A stretch of 64,000 nucleotides of DNA, taken from assembly GCF_030272615.1 (NCBI RefSeq), contig NC_081415.1:509675373-509739372 (forward strand), read 5' to 3'. The notes under the pieces are model-generated. The model worked only from the letters and a program-made list of their open reading frames with translations. It was not told the origin of the DNA and did not search any database. Made by a program: the position numbers and the translations under genes. The DNA is from Cryptomeria japonica. Taxonomy: Eukaryota > Streptophyta > Pinopsida > Cupressales > Cupressaceae. Below, piece after piece: positions 1 through 13,200 of the stretch. Position 1 is the stretch's first letter; every line of letters starts with the position of its first letter.

Positions 1-711
1 TTAATGTTTTAGTTAAAAAATAATAATGTCAAGCTACAACAACCAGCCATCACTAATCAAATATCATATGGGTCATCAAAAATATCATCTTCCTCTTCGA
101 TATGCTATGGTAAATTAGATGAACCACAAACAGTGTTACTGGCACTGGCACTCGCATCAGCATTGGAAGCAGTACTAGCATGGTCAGTTTCGTGATCACT
201 AGGTAGCTCATGGTCATCATCAACTCCAAGTGCATCAAGGCGAGAAACTGTATCATCCAACTCGGCATGCTCTGGATTAATATACCACTACTTTGTCTCC
301 TATTGTTTGTAGGTATTTTGTTTGTATGTGAGGAGCTGCAAGTTTGAATGTACCAAGACCAAGTCCTTTGTCTTTTTGGAGTCTAGTCTTTTGCACTTTA
401 TTGAGTGTATGGAGTATGTGCTTGAATTCCTCTCACATGAAGATGAACTAGCAACCTATCAAGATCTTGAAATTAGAGAGTCAAGAGTTATAAATAGAAT
501 TAAAATATAAGATATAAACAAGATAAAGATTTTTTATTAATCACTGAGAACTTGTGAAAGTTTTGATGGCAGTAGGTTGTAGGTGTTTCTAGGCTTCTCC
601 ATGGAAGTACCACCAACTATGAGTAGGAACGCTATTGTTGTCCCAAAGAGCTTCAAGACCACAATCATTTGCGCTTTAAAAAATCATGAATTCAGCCCTC
701 ACCTTTGGCTG

Positions 712-1019
712 TGTTTTCCCTCGAGGGGTGTGTGTTTCGATAGTACAGATGAGTACATAAATGTAGTAAATATGACAACATATAGCAATGCAAGTAAACA
801 GAAGAACTCAGATGTATGTATTCATTAATGTCAAATGCCAGTACATTCACAACATCACTTTGTTCCACAATAACTTCACACTGAAATAGGAAACCAAGTA
901 CATATATATAGGTGTCGGTGTAGGTTGTCCGGTGCCAACTGCCGACAACCGTCACGTAACCACCGACACTTAACACTCGTAACGTTCTAATTACAATATG
1001 ACATAATTACCCGGCAACA
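712..1019 (-). mobile_element. Solo LTR (Ty3/gypsy, same family as 28845-29151) inside the hAT pseudogene
   Basis: A 308-bp TG...CA unit. Read leftward it starts TGTTGCCGGGTAATTATG, and it is near-collinear with the + strand LTR at 28845-29151, including the stretch with the TATATA run and the CCCCTCGGGG end. It is flanked by GGCTG (707-711) and GGTTG (1020-1024), a 4/5 target duplication. hAT coding resumes on both sides, so this is an insertion followed by LTR-LTR recombination. Confidence 0.8.
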
Positions 1020-2410
1020 GGTTGTAGGTCTTGGGGAAAGAGTGTACGAAGGGTTGCCTTGTACCCTTGAGCAACCTTAGGATCTTTATATGGGGCAACT
1101 CTTGTGCTAGTAAGGAGCTATTGACCATAATACTTTAGACTCAATGCAAAGGCAAGGAGATGCAATGGAGTGGTCATTTTGTTCCATCTCTCCACAATGA
1201 TTTGTTGTAATTGTTTGAAGAATATTTCTTTTGGATCATTCCCTTTTTTATTTATGATGACTTTTATCTCCTCAATCATTGAGTCCATGCCATCATATAC
1301 CTCACCCAAACAAGGCCTATCCATGTCAGTGTAGCGGATCATTCTCAATATAGGCTCAGTGAGTTTTAGGAGGTACTCAACACGATCCCACCAAGAGTCA
1401 TCTAGTATCGTTCTCTTAATGTTTGCTGCCCTTGTAGTGCTAGATTGCCTCTATATGCCCCAATTAGGGCTGATTACCATGCTAGCTAGTGCCTCACGAA
1501 CCTTCACAAGTCATCTCAATACAAGTGTGGAGGCAAAACGGGTCTCCTCAACCTATTTCAAAATCAAAATAAGAAAAAATTAAAATAATAAAATTCAATT
1601 AAAAAGTTTACTAAACATATTCATTATTTAATTAAATTTAAAATTAACTTATCTTCAGCAACTCCAATCTTGAGAATTGTCTAAATATGCCTTGTGACAT
1701 ATGGTGGTTGGTGATAAACATATGGATCTCCGCGGCATCAGCATACACCTCTTTGATTGATTCACTTTTGTTGCCAATTTTTTTCACCATTAGAATGAGT
1801 GAGTGGACACAAGGTGTTGAAAAAATGTGTTGATAGCGCTCCTCAATCAATAACCCTATAGCCCTACAATTTTTGGCATTGTTTGTTACCACTTGAACAA
1901 CATTTTGAGGGCCAACTTCCTCAATGGCTTGGAAAAGAATGTCAGAAATAAATGGACCGTCCTTCACCTATCCTTCACAATCAAATGCTCTCAAAAACAT
2001 TGCCCCTATAGGGGACACTGCAATAACGTTGATCAATGGGGGATTTCTTGATCTTTCCATCCATCAGATATGATGGACACCCTTATTTCAGTCCATGAGT
2101 CCTTGATGGGCTTCAAGGAGTCCTCTACAGGTTTCACCTCTTTCTCCAATAATGAAGTATTCACCTTCTCATAACCTGGGCCCCTGAACCCCTTTGGAGC
2201 CTCATTAATTGATCTCACCGTTTTTTGCCAATAAGGTGAGTGAACAACATTAAATGCCATCCGTTAGCATAGATGCATCTAGCTATGTCTTGATCGGCAA
2301 TCTGTCTACCCGCATTGTGAAATGATGTTTCCAACGGTCCCTTCGCTCTCTTATGTAATTGTATAGGTTGTTGATGAGGTATAGACAAGAGTGGATGGCC
2401 CTCCATATGT

Positions 2411-3470
2411 TGTAATATCCCCTAATGGGACCCTTTTTTATTCTGGCCTAGAATCACAATTTTAGTGTATAGTAAATACAACAGAGGAACACTTTTATCA
2501 ACTAAAGCTTGGTCTGGAACCTGCACAACAGGTTAGTCAACGCTTCCATTATGTTATGATAGATCATGTATTCAACATTATTTATATATTGCCCAGTTTA
2601 TATGAAGGATTCAACAACCCTTTCTCTCCCTACACCTATTTCCATTATGGAGCTCAAGGAGAATCACACAGTGCCTCGAGTCTATCCCTCTCCAACAAGC
2701 CCAAGAGCACCAAGGACCTCGTCAACTTGGCCTTTTGGCCCACACTCAGGATTGGTGTACCTGCTGGAGCCTAGTGCTCTTGGTTCCTTGTATTCTCCCT
2801 CCATAATTGGATGGTGAGATTGAAAGGTATTACAGACTCCATGTAATTTACTTAATCGTCATATGAACAGTTAGTGATAGAAAGGCATTCTTACATTGTC
2901 ATACATATTGCTGTCTATATTAATATTACTATTAAATTCTGCATAAGAACATTATCAGGCGTCATATATTAAGCATATCCCCATGCATACCACCAAGAAC
3001 AAGGATGTTACTGCCTGTAACTTAATAACAGTTCTGATCTGATAGGTCACACCTCTTCATCATGTATGCCCTTTGGCAAGAGACAACCTTTCATCATTAG
3101 CACCCTTTGAAAGAGTGCAACTCTTCATTATTTCCACCCTTTGAAAGGGACACAACCTTTCACTATCAGATCTGCACTTCTTATTTGAATCAGGTCTGCA
3201 CTTCTTATTTAAATCAGATCTGCACTTCTGATTCCCAAATTATCCCCCGCTCAAATGAGGTTCTCTTCTCCCTTTTATATCTCATGTTTGAGGGAGTCAC
3301 AACTTTTCATTCCATGTCTTTTGACCATTCATTAACTTAATTAAATTTTAATTATATTTAATTATGTTCTTTTATATTTTAATTTTAATTTAATTTTTAT
3401 TCTTTTGCCTTTTAATTTTTTATTTATTGTTATTTACCATTAAATTCTATTTCAAAGTGGGGACATTACA
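2411..3470 (-). mobile_element. Solo LTR, TGTAATGTCCCC family, with perfect TATGT duplication
   Basis: A 1060-bp unit whose ends are near-perfect 12-bp inverted repeats: TGTAATATCCCC at 2411 and GGGGACATTACA ending at 3470. TATGT is duplicated exactly on both sides (2406-2410 and 3471-3475). The hAT reading frame runs up to each border. The interior holds a TATA-like ATATAAAAGG on the minus strand (about 3275) and three copies of a roughly 25-bp GATCTGCACTTCT repeat (3165-3235). A relative lies at 23163-24860. Confidence 0.85.
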
Positions 3471-3850
3471 TATGTTCAAGATTGGAAGTTGATGGAGAGG
3501 CCATTGATCCTTTCTTAGTCCTACTCTTTGTCAAAGGATGAGAAGGTTCTTTCCCAGCTGCTTCATTTGCTTTTGCTTGCTCTTCAATATATCCCATTAC
3601 GATTTCCTGTGCAAGAAGGCCTTTACCTTTTGGCTTTCCTGGACAAAATTTGATGCCTTTTTGAGGGATAAAGAAAAAATGTGCTTCTCGATTGTATGAC
3701 ATATTATATGGTTCTTTGCAATGAGAAGAAATCAAAAGAAAATCTCCTCCACCTAGAAGTTGTTCTACCATTTCTACATATTTCCAAAGGGGAGAGTTTG
3801 GGTCCATCTTAAAACGGGGTTCGTTTCCTAGCACTAGAAACACTTGCCAT

Positions 3851-6800
3851 TCTATGAACGAAAATGAAAAAAATAAAACAAAGTAGAGAGTTCATTTCAA
3901 CTTGTAAATCAAATGTAAGGAATTTTTTTTTAAGAAAATCAAACCTACCTCTTTTGTTGAAATCTTCCTCTTCAATGTGTTTGAGAACGAATCTATGCTT
4001 GCAATTGCATAGGAGTAGCACAGAACCAGCTAGGAAAAAGCAACGATTGATCTTCAACTCTCCTTTTGCAATGGCAAGAAAAAAATGAAGTTCAGCAATG
4101 GAGCAAAGAAGTTTTGTTTTTCATTCTATTGTGCAAAAATGAAATAACTTTTACCTTTTGGGTGTTTTAAGAGGTCAAATTAGGGTTGGGGGGGTTGGAT
4201 TTGCCTTTTTGGCAAAGAGAACACTTTAAAAATGTTAAAAAAATTGAGTTTTTAACTGGATTCTTGATGGTGTCCTTCACCCGGGCGATATTCTGCTCGG
4301 GTTCTCAATGGGTTCGCAAGGCCGAACCCACAGGCTGTGGGCCGGACCTTGTCCGAACCAATAGGGAACTAGATCAGGACCTGGGGGTTTCCCCTGCAGA
4401 ACCCAGTATCCTAGGTATTCCTCATAGGCTAAAGGGAAGATTTGTAGGGGAATAATATAATAATGATTTTTTAAGTGTTAAAAAATGCCTAATATTGAAG
4501 AGGGACATTTAATTTATTATTGTTACTTTGGGCTTAAAAACAAATAAAAATATTGAATATTCAAATAAGAAAAATTAATTACCTGAAAATTAATTAATAA
4601 TTAGAAAGAAAAAAAGAGAAATATTCAAAATAAAATATAAATTAATTTTTAATTATTTTTTAGGGGTGGCTGAAAAAAGTACACAAAATATTGGAGAAGA
4701 AACAATTCATTCTCATTGCACAATTTTCAGAAACCCTTTTGTGGAGCTCAAGTTCAAGTTCAGCTTTCTTTATCTTGAGGACGAAAACCGTCATCAGATC
4801 TTTGAGAATTGGAGGATGAAAATATTCCGGTTTCATGAGTTGGCTTCATTCAAAAGTCAAAATTCAGGCTTAGAGATATTTACAGGTTTTTCTGATTTTT
4901 GATTATAGGTAACATAATTGTTTGTTTTAGCAAATCTGATTCATCTTAAATAAATTAATATGAGCTGTCAATGCATTGACTCAACCATAGAAAAGCAGAA
5001 ATAAAAATGAAAAAATAAAAAGCCAATAAATATTGGCTGCAATACACCAACTGAGGAGGAAGGATTGAAGGGAATATCTCATCTTTACTGCCAGCCACCC
5101 GCCAAGATCTCCATCTAAAATCTTTTAAAAGCCAGTGTAGCACTTTAATGTAGGGAGAAAGGTCTGCTTGAAGATTCAGAAGTTTATATTGGATTTTAAG
5201 GTAGGTGTACTTTACAAACAGCCCAGATATAGAATAAACTTTGCATCTTTGGATGATGTGGGGGTCAAAAGGGGGTCACTGGCAGAGCTAGGCATTAGAG
5301 TTTCAAAAGTTTTGGTTTTGTAATTCCTTGGCAGTGCACTACCATGTAAATGATTTTGAACCTGATGAATTTTCATTGGCCGCTGGGGAATAAGTGGGAC
5401 CCTTGGAGTTCTTGTGCCAGTTGCTTAAAAGAAGGAAACAAGACAAAAGAAAATTAATCACCCCTCTCAGATTGCTGCCACTTTGCTGAGCTGTGTTTTG
5501 GTTTTTCTCAGTAAAAAAAATGGAGTTGTCAAGGTTCGGTTGATGTGGCAGCCAGGAGGGACCGGGGTTGAAGGAAAGACAAAATGGGTGTGGGGATTTC
5601 AAGGCTGGCATAGCCTATTTAAATAACAAATAATTCAGCTGTTACACCTGTTCACAAAACAGCGATGGCTTCAGGTTTCTTTCCTTAATGTTATTCAAAT
5701 TTATTTATTTATGTTCTGAACATTTTATTAAAAAAATCTTGATTAGTTTTATTTATTTCAATCTAGCATCTAAAAATTAAAAAATATAAAATAAATTGTC
5801 TTGTCGGAGAACAAAATTTTAGTAGAATCTTTGGGAAATTCAAAAGATAAATATTCCAGTGGCAAACTGTTGGAAATTATGGAGGCTCATTTCAGTTGGT
5901 CTGAAGGAGTTTGGGATTCTTGGAGACCTTGTGGTGATTAATAATCTTAAGAGATTAGTTCTAAAGCATGCATTATCAGTCCCATAGAATCGACAAATTT
6001 TAGTATAGAAATACACTAATGGAATCTGGGAAATAAGGTTTGAGTTTGAATACATTTCCACTGTAGGATTTTTGATTAATTAGATTAGCATATGAAGGAT
6101 ATATATCATAGCTAATCTCTGCAGTTTCATCAATTTAGTGTTGTTTCCATAAATTCATAACTGGGATTTTATTCTAGTGCTGATTTTGCATGGATCTGGC
6201 ACAGCAATAATGCAAAATTTGACTTTGACTTCCAATTTTAACGCATTAGTTAAAAAGATCATTTTTAGCAAGATTTCTTCATGGGTTCTTGCACAAATGT
6301 CTTGGTTCTAGCTGTCAAGCATAGTTACCAGGTTCAAAAAGCTTCAATTTGGCAGGAGGTGAAAAATATCAGAATTTCATAATTAAAGAAAAATTGTAAA
6401 ATATCAGAAGTAATTGAAAAATCTTGACTGAATTAGACAATTATGGCTTGTTCAAAAAACCTGGACTGAACCAGATTTGAACTAAATCTGGCCATAATGT
6501 ATGCTTCTAAGTCACATGTCTTACTTTTTTAAGCTTAACAGGAGCGAAATTTAGACAAAAATTTGTATCGTATGTAGGATGGATGAATGGCTTCATGTTC
6601 CAATAAAATGTGTTTCCTGTTTTAATCTGTGGATTGATGAGAGGAGTTCGAGTTTGAATTATGTAAATTGGCCATGTATATTTCTTAATATTGTTGAAGA
6701 AGTTTTCATGTGTGTTTTTTAACCTGCATATTATAAGCAGTTGCTTACAAACATTGCTTGCTCTTAAGGACAATTTAAATCAATGGAGTGAAAAAAATTA

Positions 6801-7066
6801 TATTCTGTTTAATTTCTTACATGTAAAATTTTGCCTCTTTGTACTTACTAATTTAGCTATATACCAGGCAGGAGCAGTTACTATGTGTTCCAATGGAACA
6901 AAGAATCCCACTGGTATATTTTTCGTGCATAAATATACTTAAGAAGTTGTAATTTATAAAATTTTGTTGCTTCTGGGTTCTTTTCATATGCTCTTCTACA
7001 GTCATAGAGTTCATGCATATTATGTGTTGTTGTAGATCTATATTTTTGTGGATGATGGTCACACAG
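3851..7066. other. Region without recognised gene
   Basis: This stretch is AT-rich, with a short GC-richer patch at about 4265-4440. Upstream exons of the exonuclease (cold-shock-like domains) should lie here or further left, but none could be recognised. Several 60-90 codon open frames occur; none shows a domain. Confidence 0.4.
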
Positions 7067-7260
7067 GTCAGAGTTGCATCGAGGCAAAGGTCTCGTCTGT
7101 TGGGGCAAAGGTTTGTTATAAGAATAGATGGATGGGACAAAAGATCAAAGATTCCAAGTGGTCATGTTGTACGTGTTTTAGGCCCAATTGGTGACATCAA
7201 TGCAGAAAATATGGCCCTGTTGATAGAGAATGATATCAATATCTCTCCTTTCAGCTCAGC
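7067..7260 (+). CDS. DIS3-like exonuclease, exon a
   Basis: It encodes [15 protein letters not shown] through ISPFSSA, the OB-fold stretch just before the RNB domain. The donor is AGC|GTGAGT at 7261. The acceptor is taken as CACACAG|GTC because homologues have a basic (K/R)-V/I-R-I start here; TTGTAG at 7035 is an alternative. It ends with two bases of a split Ala codon. Confidence 0.75.
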
Positions 7261-10200
7261 GTGAGTAATACATTCTTTTTGAGGGAGATATCTACCTTGA
7301 ATGATTGCTTATCATGTTTTGGAAGCCAACAAATCAAACTTGTAAATATGCTTTGGAAGACTATACAGTACATATAAATTATATAATTATATTTATTCTT
7401 TGAAGTGTTTTTCACTTGACATTTATTCTGAACTAGGTCTTACACTTCTGTAACTATAGTTCACTGCAGGAACTTCCAGAAGATACAGAGGAACACCCAT
7501 GGGTGATACCTAAAGAAGAATTGGCCAATCGTCGAGATTTACGCTTCTCACATAGAGCTTACAGGTGATAATTAGAACCTTAGTTTTGGTCTGTTTGAAA
7601 AGTCAAATTTACTGAAGTAAAAATGATTTTGGCATTTTGCCAAGATGAACACTTTTTATCTGGAATATTTCAAGATGTATTTTACTGTTCTCATATGTGC
7701 ACATGTATTGTAAGGACTAAATATTAATCATGTATGCTTTATTGTGTGGTTAATTGGTTTTATTTGGCTGACTAGGTCTGTAGCCATGATTCATGGATTA
7801 GTATATTTTCCCTCTAAAAATGTGTGTCACGTAATATGGTAATTGCTTTTGAGGTCCTTTCCACTATTTGAAGGTCCTGTTGACCACTTGGATGTGAATT
7901 TTTATTAGCTTTCTGGGTGCAATGTTCACTTCTAAATCTGCTGTTCAATTTGTTTTCTGTTTGCTAATCATGAACTTATTGCCCAAAACTCAATTCATCA
8001 AGAAGAGAATAATGATGTGTCTGATAAATAATCAAACAACCCAATATTTTCGGAATTGATTTTTAATTTATCAATTCATCTCTAAATTTTTTTATTTCTG
8101 ACCGTGAATCTTGATCAAGCTAATGGCCGAGGATATATTGCTAGCAAAAAAAATTAATATTAAAGATTTAAGTTCTTAATGTTAGAAGTAGATTTTTGGA
8201 TTTCAACTCCATGACTAAAGTTTATGGATTCATTCATATTTGGTTATTAATTGAATTTTATTACTTTTATGTTTACTTGAGACATTTTATGGAATTTACT
8301 TTATATTGAAATTAAAATTTTTCAATATGCGTTTTTTTGCCAATTGGTCAATGAGGATTCATAGGGGTCCCTCACTTGATAACATGAGACACAAAAAGGG
8401 CTCAATTTCTAGGTGGAACTGCACAAAACTTGAACTTCGTAAATTTGTAGTAACATGAGGGGCATGCACAGCGTTATGCATGGAAACTTGAACCTAGGTT
8501 CTCATTGGAATGGTGCTCCAACTGTACCACTCAGTCAAACAAACCGGACATAAGTGAATTGCTTTTTAATGTTTTTCGTTTTCATAGGTTCAGTTCTGAA
8601 ACTCATTTTAAACTGCTTGTTTCGGTTGCAGCATTGATCCTCCTGGAAGTAAGGATGTGGATGATGTTCTTTCGATTTGTGAGGTGTCTGATAATTTTCT
8701 CGAGGTATAATTCTTAAACTTTGTTGGTTGATTGCACATCAATTTTTAATAGTCCTTAGGTTAGGATTATGCTTGTGTAGATTTTTTTATCTCTGGGATT
8801 CAGTACTTTTGTAGAAAAAAATATAAAAGCCATAAATATGTACATGTTAGGACCTTAAAAACAGGAATTGAGCACCACATGTCATGTATATGCTAAAAAA
8901 CTACCATAATTTATAGAAATTTGAAATGTAGTATAGTAGTTTTCTTACATAAAACTAAACTGTCAAAAAATATACATAAGTAGTTTTGTTACTTTTTGTG
9001 TAATAGTTTGCGGTATTCTTCTGGTTGTACTTGGGATGAATGAGGGATGCCTCGACGTGCCCTAGATGTCATGAGGATCACTAGGCGTCCCCACCATCTC
9101 GGTGATGTCCCTAGAGAACCAACAAAGGTGATAGGATGTCCTCCCTTCGTCTTGAAGACATCCTCGCCCTCAAAATGCCAGAATTTTGGGGGGGCTACGC
9201 ATCCATGTGGAACAATGGAAAATTACAAATTCTCGGTGAAAAATTAAGAGGGATCTTACACTCTTAATCGTCTCAACCCCTAGAAAAATCAGGCATAATA
9301 TGGAATGTTTCTTGGAAAATGAGATACTTAGAAGTTATCCCCATTGTTATGGTACTTGTTGATACCTATTCTAAAATAAAAAATATATTTTCTAAATTTT
9401 TATTAATTCTTTTTTTTTTTTTTTGTATATTTAGGTCATTAGGGAGACCAAGGTTCCTTGTTATTCCTTGAAATTTTGCTGGCTTCCCATCCATTCTTGA
9501 ATCTTGTCCATGTCTTTTTGTATCCTCTCATATTGAAAAGTTGGGGTCACATAATATAAATCTAGTTATGCTTGATTTTTATGTAAAAGCATGGTGTGAA
9601 ACTCACTTGTTCATGGGCGTCCATTTGACATTGTAAACCACATATTTCTAGTATGTCACTTTGGATATGATTGAAATTACTTTTAGTGGCACTACATAGT
9701 TGATTACAATTGACCTAGATTAGTTGTAGGCTATGTGACTAAGATAGGCGTTAACTTTTATTTTATTACTAGTTATACTTCCTTGCAAGCTAATAAGGTA
9801 AAGTGATGGTTAAAAAACTTTTTATATTACTAGTATTTATTGAAAAATGATGGGAGACCTGTTGAATTTGATTAAAGAATTGCTAGATACCCTAGCGTCA
9901 ACTTCATAGTTATATTAGTCAAAGTAATATTTACTTGAGGTGATTAATAATGCATCAGTTGATGAATGTTATAAAATGAGGAAATAATGATAAATTCTTC
10001 TGTATATATAGCTTATGCTTTCGATATTGAAAGTAATCATTGTTCTTTCAACTCATTTTCTAATGCTGATGATGGCTCCTACATGCATCATAATAACACC
10101 CATGGTATTAAGGTAAATTTGTTACTCTCAAATTGTGTGTTTGTGCTTTTAGATTCCATAGCTATATATGTTGCAAAGATGTATTAGTATATTCCTAGTA

Positions 10201-13200
10201 ATCCTAGCATATCCATGGAATTATTTTTCTGAAGCTGTTGATCCTGTTCACTGAATTATGATCACGTATAATCATGACCCCAATCGTTTTCAAGGAAATA
10301 AATTGAAGGCATTTTTTTGTAATCCAATAACTTTTTGGTGTTTTCTTATTTTTCATTCTTGGATGCTTGTTCAGGTTTTTCCTCTCATTGTTAGATTTAT
10401 GGATATATTAATTTATTTGTTTGTAGGTTGGAGTTCATATTGCAGATGTATCATACTTTGTTAAGCAAGATTCTCTTTTAGATCTCGAAGCTCGTACACG
10501 TGGTACCACTGTATATTTAGTGGGAGATACTTATCACATGCTACCACCTATCTTGAGGTAAAATATATAATTCATTCTATGTAGGGATTCAACGTCCAGC
10601 ATAAAATCATATGACTTTTTTATGTTACTGTGAAAGAAGGGAAATATAACTGAAACAAGACAAATAAGGGCAATGAAACATAAACACATCTAACCGTTTA
10701 AGCAAGGCTAGGTGCAAATGAAGCACTTTGTAGCTCTACTAGTATATAAACATGAACAAAGAGTAATAAATTTTTCTTTAAAGCATCTTTTAGGCTTTTT
10801 CCTTGTGAAATATATTTTTTCAAAAATATAGTTAGTTTTATATTAGGAAATATACTTATTTATTTTAGGTTACAATGCATGATCATTTGAATTTGATTGG
10901 CATTGTTGGAGGTTATAGGAGATAGAGGAGCACTTAATATTCTAGCATTCCCTCATTAAAGAGATTTGTGGGAGATTCTATTGCTTGTACTTGGATCTAG
11001 GGAATCTTGGTTCTTTGCCTCCTAGATGCAACTACCTTTAGTTCTTGGGTTGTATATGGAATCCACCTGACTAGTATATTTAAGTCCTCATTGTTCATAT
11101 TTCAGTGGCTGGAATTTGGAAATCTTAAGTACTTGGAGGCTACAATTGCCCTTCCCAATGTTGACACATTGATGACATTCATGTCCTCTACGAGCAACAA
11201 GGGAAGTGTTTTCATCATTTTTTTTTTCTAATTGTTGTAGATTTGTTGTTCCTAGATTTAGAAGGTCAGTTACCCTCATCGTCCTCTTCCTATCTTCATT
11301 CAAAAAGACTTGACTAAATTTGAATTACTAGTGTACTTGCTAATAATAGATGATTGTTTTTGATTAAGGGAAAAATAGGTATTGAAGGGGACCCAAAACC
11401 CTGTACAACAGGTTTTGAAGGAACCTGAAATCCTCAGATTTTAGGGGATCTGAAACCCACACAAAGACCGCTGCAATAAAATATTACACAGATAACCAGC
11501 AACCAACCCACAACCATACAACACAAGATAAGCATGAAAGAACTGGCTGTAAAAACAGAAGTCCGAAGCCAACAAAGTAGACTATTCAAACATGAGTAAA
11601 TAGTGATTCCAAGCACGCTTTACCTTAACAATGGGTTTTAGCAAGGATCCCATAACCTCCAAAGGGTTCTGATAGGCTCCCTTAACCTTATCAATGGGTT
11701 TTTGCAAGGCTCCCATAACCTTAACATCCAGAGACACATGAACCTCCCAAGCCATCCAGATCAAGAAGAGGATCAAAAGGTTTTGATAGGATCCTGTTGA
11801 CGTGTATTTTGTACACCATCATACACAGAATAAAATACCAATAGGGATCTTATCCTCTCTTGAGAAAATAGTCTCTAACTGCTGAAGATCTGCAAAAAGG
11901 ATCAGTTAGGTGGACTCCAAGGTTCTTTTAGTGGGGTCTCCACGTGTGGACAAGCTTTTTTAGTGGTATGATGTGATTTGCTGTTTCCTCCAAGGGGTCT
12001 TACGTATTCAAAGCTCGAAGATTTTACTAAACTAAAAGGAACTTTCAAAAAAAAAGCAAAAGATAGGGTTTTAAGAGGTCTAATCTAGCCTAACCCTATG
12101 AATGACTTAGCATGGACGAGATTTGGCAAGACTCAACCAACTTCAATTTTGCCATCAGATAACAACTCAATTGAAATTAGTGCGATCTTCTAAGGTAATA
12201 TGATGGTATTCAATGCATCAAAGACCAAGGATACTACTACGAAGGTACATCTCCAAGACACAATGATAATTGAAGATTAAGGACTCAAAGTGTTCTCCAG
12301 TCGACCACGCAAGGCTTTCCTACAATCAGCAAGAAGCTAGTGGTTTGGATTGCGAATCCTACCAAATATCAAATCTCACACTTAGTCTTTCAAATTAACA
12401 ATCTACTTCGATTGAGCATGATTCAAGTACGCCAAACAACCATGAAGATAACTCAAGAAATTTGCAACAAAACACCATAACTTCAATATTTTATTGATTT
12501 CCAAGTCATCATGTACAACAATTGCTTGAATTTCTCTCTTCAAGGCTCAATCTTGCTACAAAATAAAAATTGCTTCTAACTCTAATCTCTCTTACATCAA
12601 CTATTGACTCTTGCTCTATTGACTATTATCTGACTATTACCAAATGAAATGAAAAATAGGGGTATAAATAGCATCCCCAGTTACAATGAAAGGTCCAGAT
12701 TGAAAACAAATCAATGGACAAGATCATGACACCTAAACCCTAATTAGGGTTTGTTACAAATGACCTCCTTTTTACTGAACAATATTAAATACATAGCCAA
12801 ATATTAAATTCGGCACAAAAACCTAGGAGGTATCAACCAATGAGAAATAAGATGTCATGTCATCTGTAACAACCTTTCATCTAGAATCCTATTCCCTTTC
12901 CAATTCTCTTTCTTAGCATATGCAATGAATTTTGTCACGATTCCTTCGATTTCTGTGATTGGAATCTCGGGAAGATTCTTGATACTCTCTTCTAAGTGGA
13001 TAACCTGATCGAATGCATCTAGAAGAGCTGCGTCCCAAGTAGGTTCAAGTTCCTTCGTTCTATCAATCAGGAGCATGGTAGCATACATCTGATCATACTG
13101 CTCATCTGTGACATCTGCGTCCTTGCGAAAGATGATCTTGATTCTATCCTCAAATTCTTGCATATCCACATCTGTCTCGACCTCGATCCTTCTGCCAAGA

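Larger units (their letters stand above)
57..3850 (-). pseudogene. hAT-superfamily transposase pseudogene (BED finger, DUF659, dimerisation domain)
   Basis: hAT transposases cut and paste DNA elements; this is a dead copy read leftward. Pieces in order: a start ATGGCAAGTG at 3850; a BED-type region (about 3840-3600) with DPNSPLWKYVEMVEQ and KGIKFCPG, in which the first finger cysteine appears lost; a DUF659-like part (2400-2030) with IADQDIARCIYANG, then FNVVHSPYW and ISDGW; a catalytic-core part (1970-1640) with VVQVVTNNAKNCRAIG and TPCVHSLIL; a segment with DMDRPCLGEVYDGMDSM and PLHLLAFALSLKYY (1350-1110); VPTHSWWYFHG (about 620); and the dimerisation motif LVLVHSNLQLL (about 350). It ends with an acidic tail and TGA at 57-59. 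Frameshifts (about 3815 and 2265), internal stops and two LTR insertions disable it. Terminal inverted repeats were not found. Confidence 0.85.

Noticed and set aside
692-976. 94-codon minus-strand ORF with hydrophobic stretches as a small gene
   Set aside because: It is the interior of a solo LTR whose relative at 28845-29151 has the same sequence.
4186-4455. 89-codon ORF in a GC-richer patch
   Set aside because: No motif, no neighbour and no homologous copy in the window; composition alone can explain it.
6691-6942. Open frame upstream of exon a as a possible earlier exon
   Set aside because: Neither this frame nor the alternative reading at 6866-6920 resembles the cold-shock region expected before VRVASRQ, and no phase-compatible donor was convincing.
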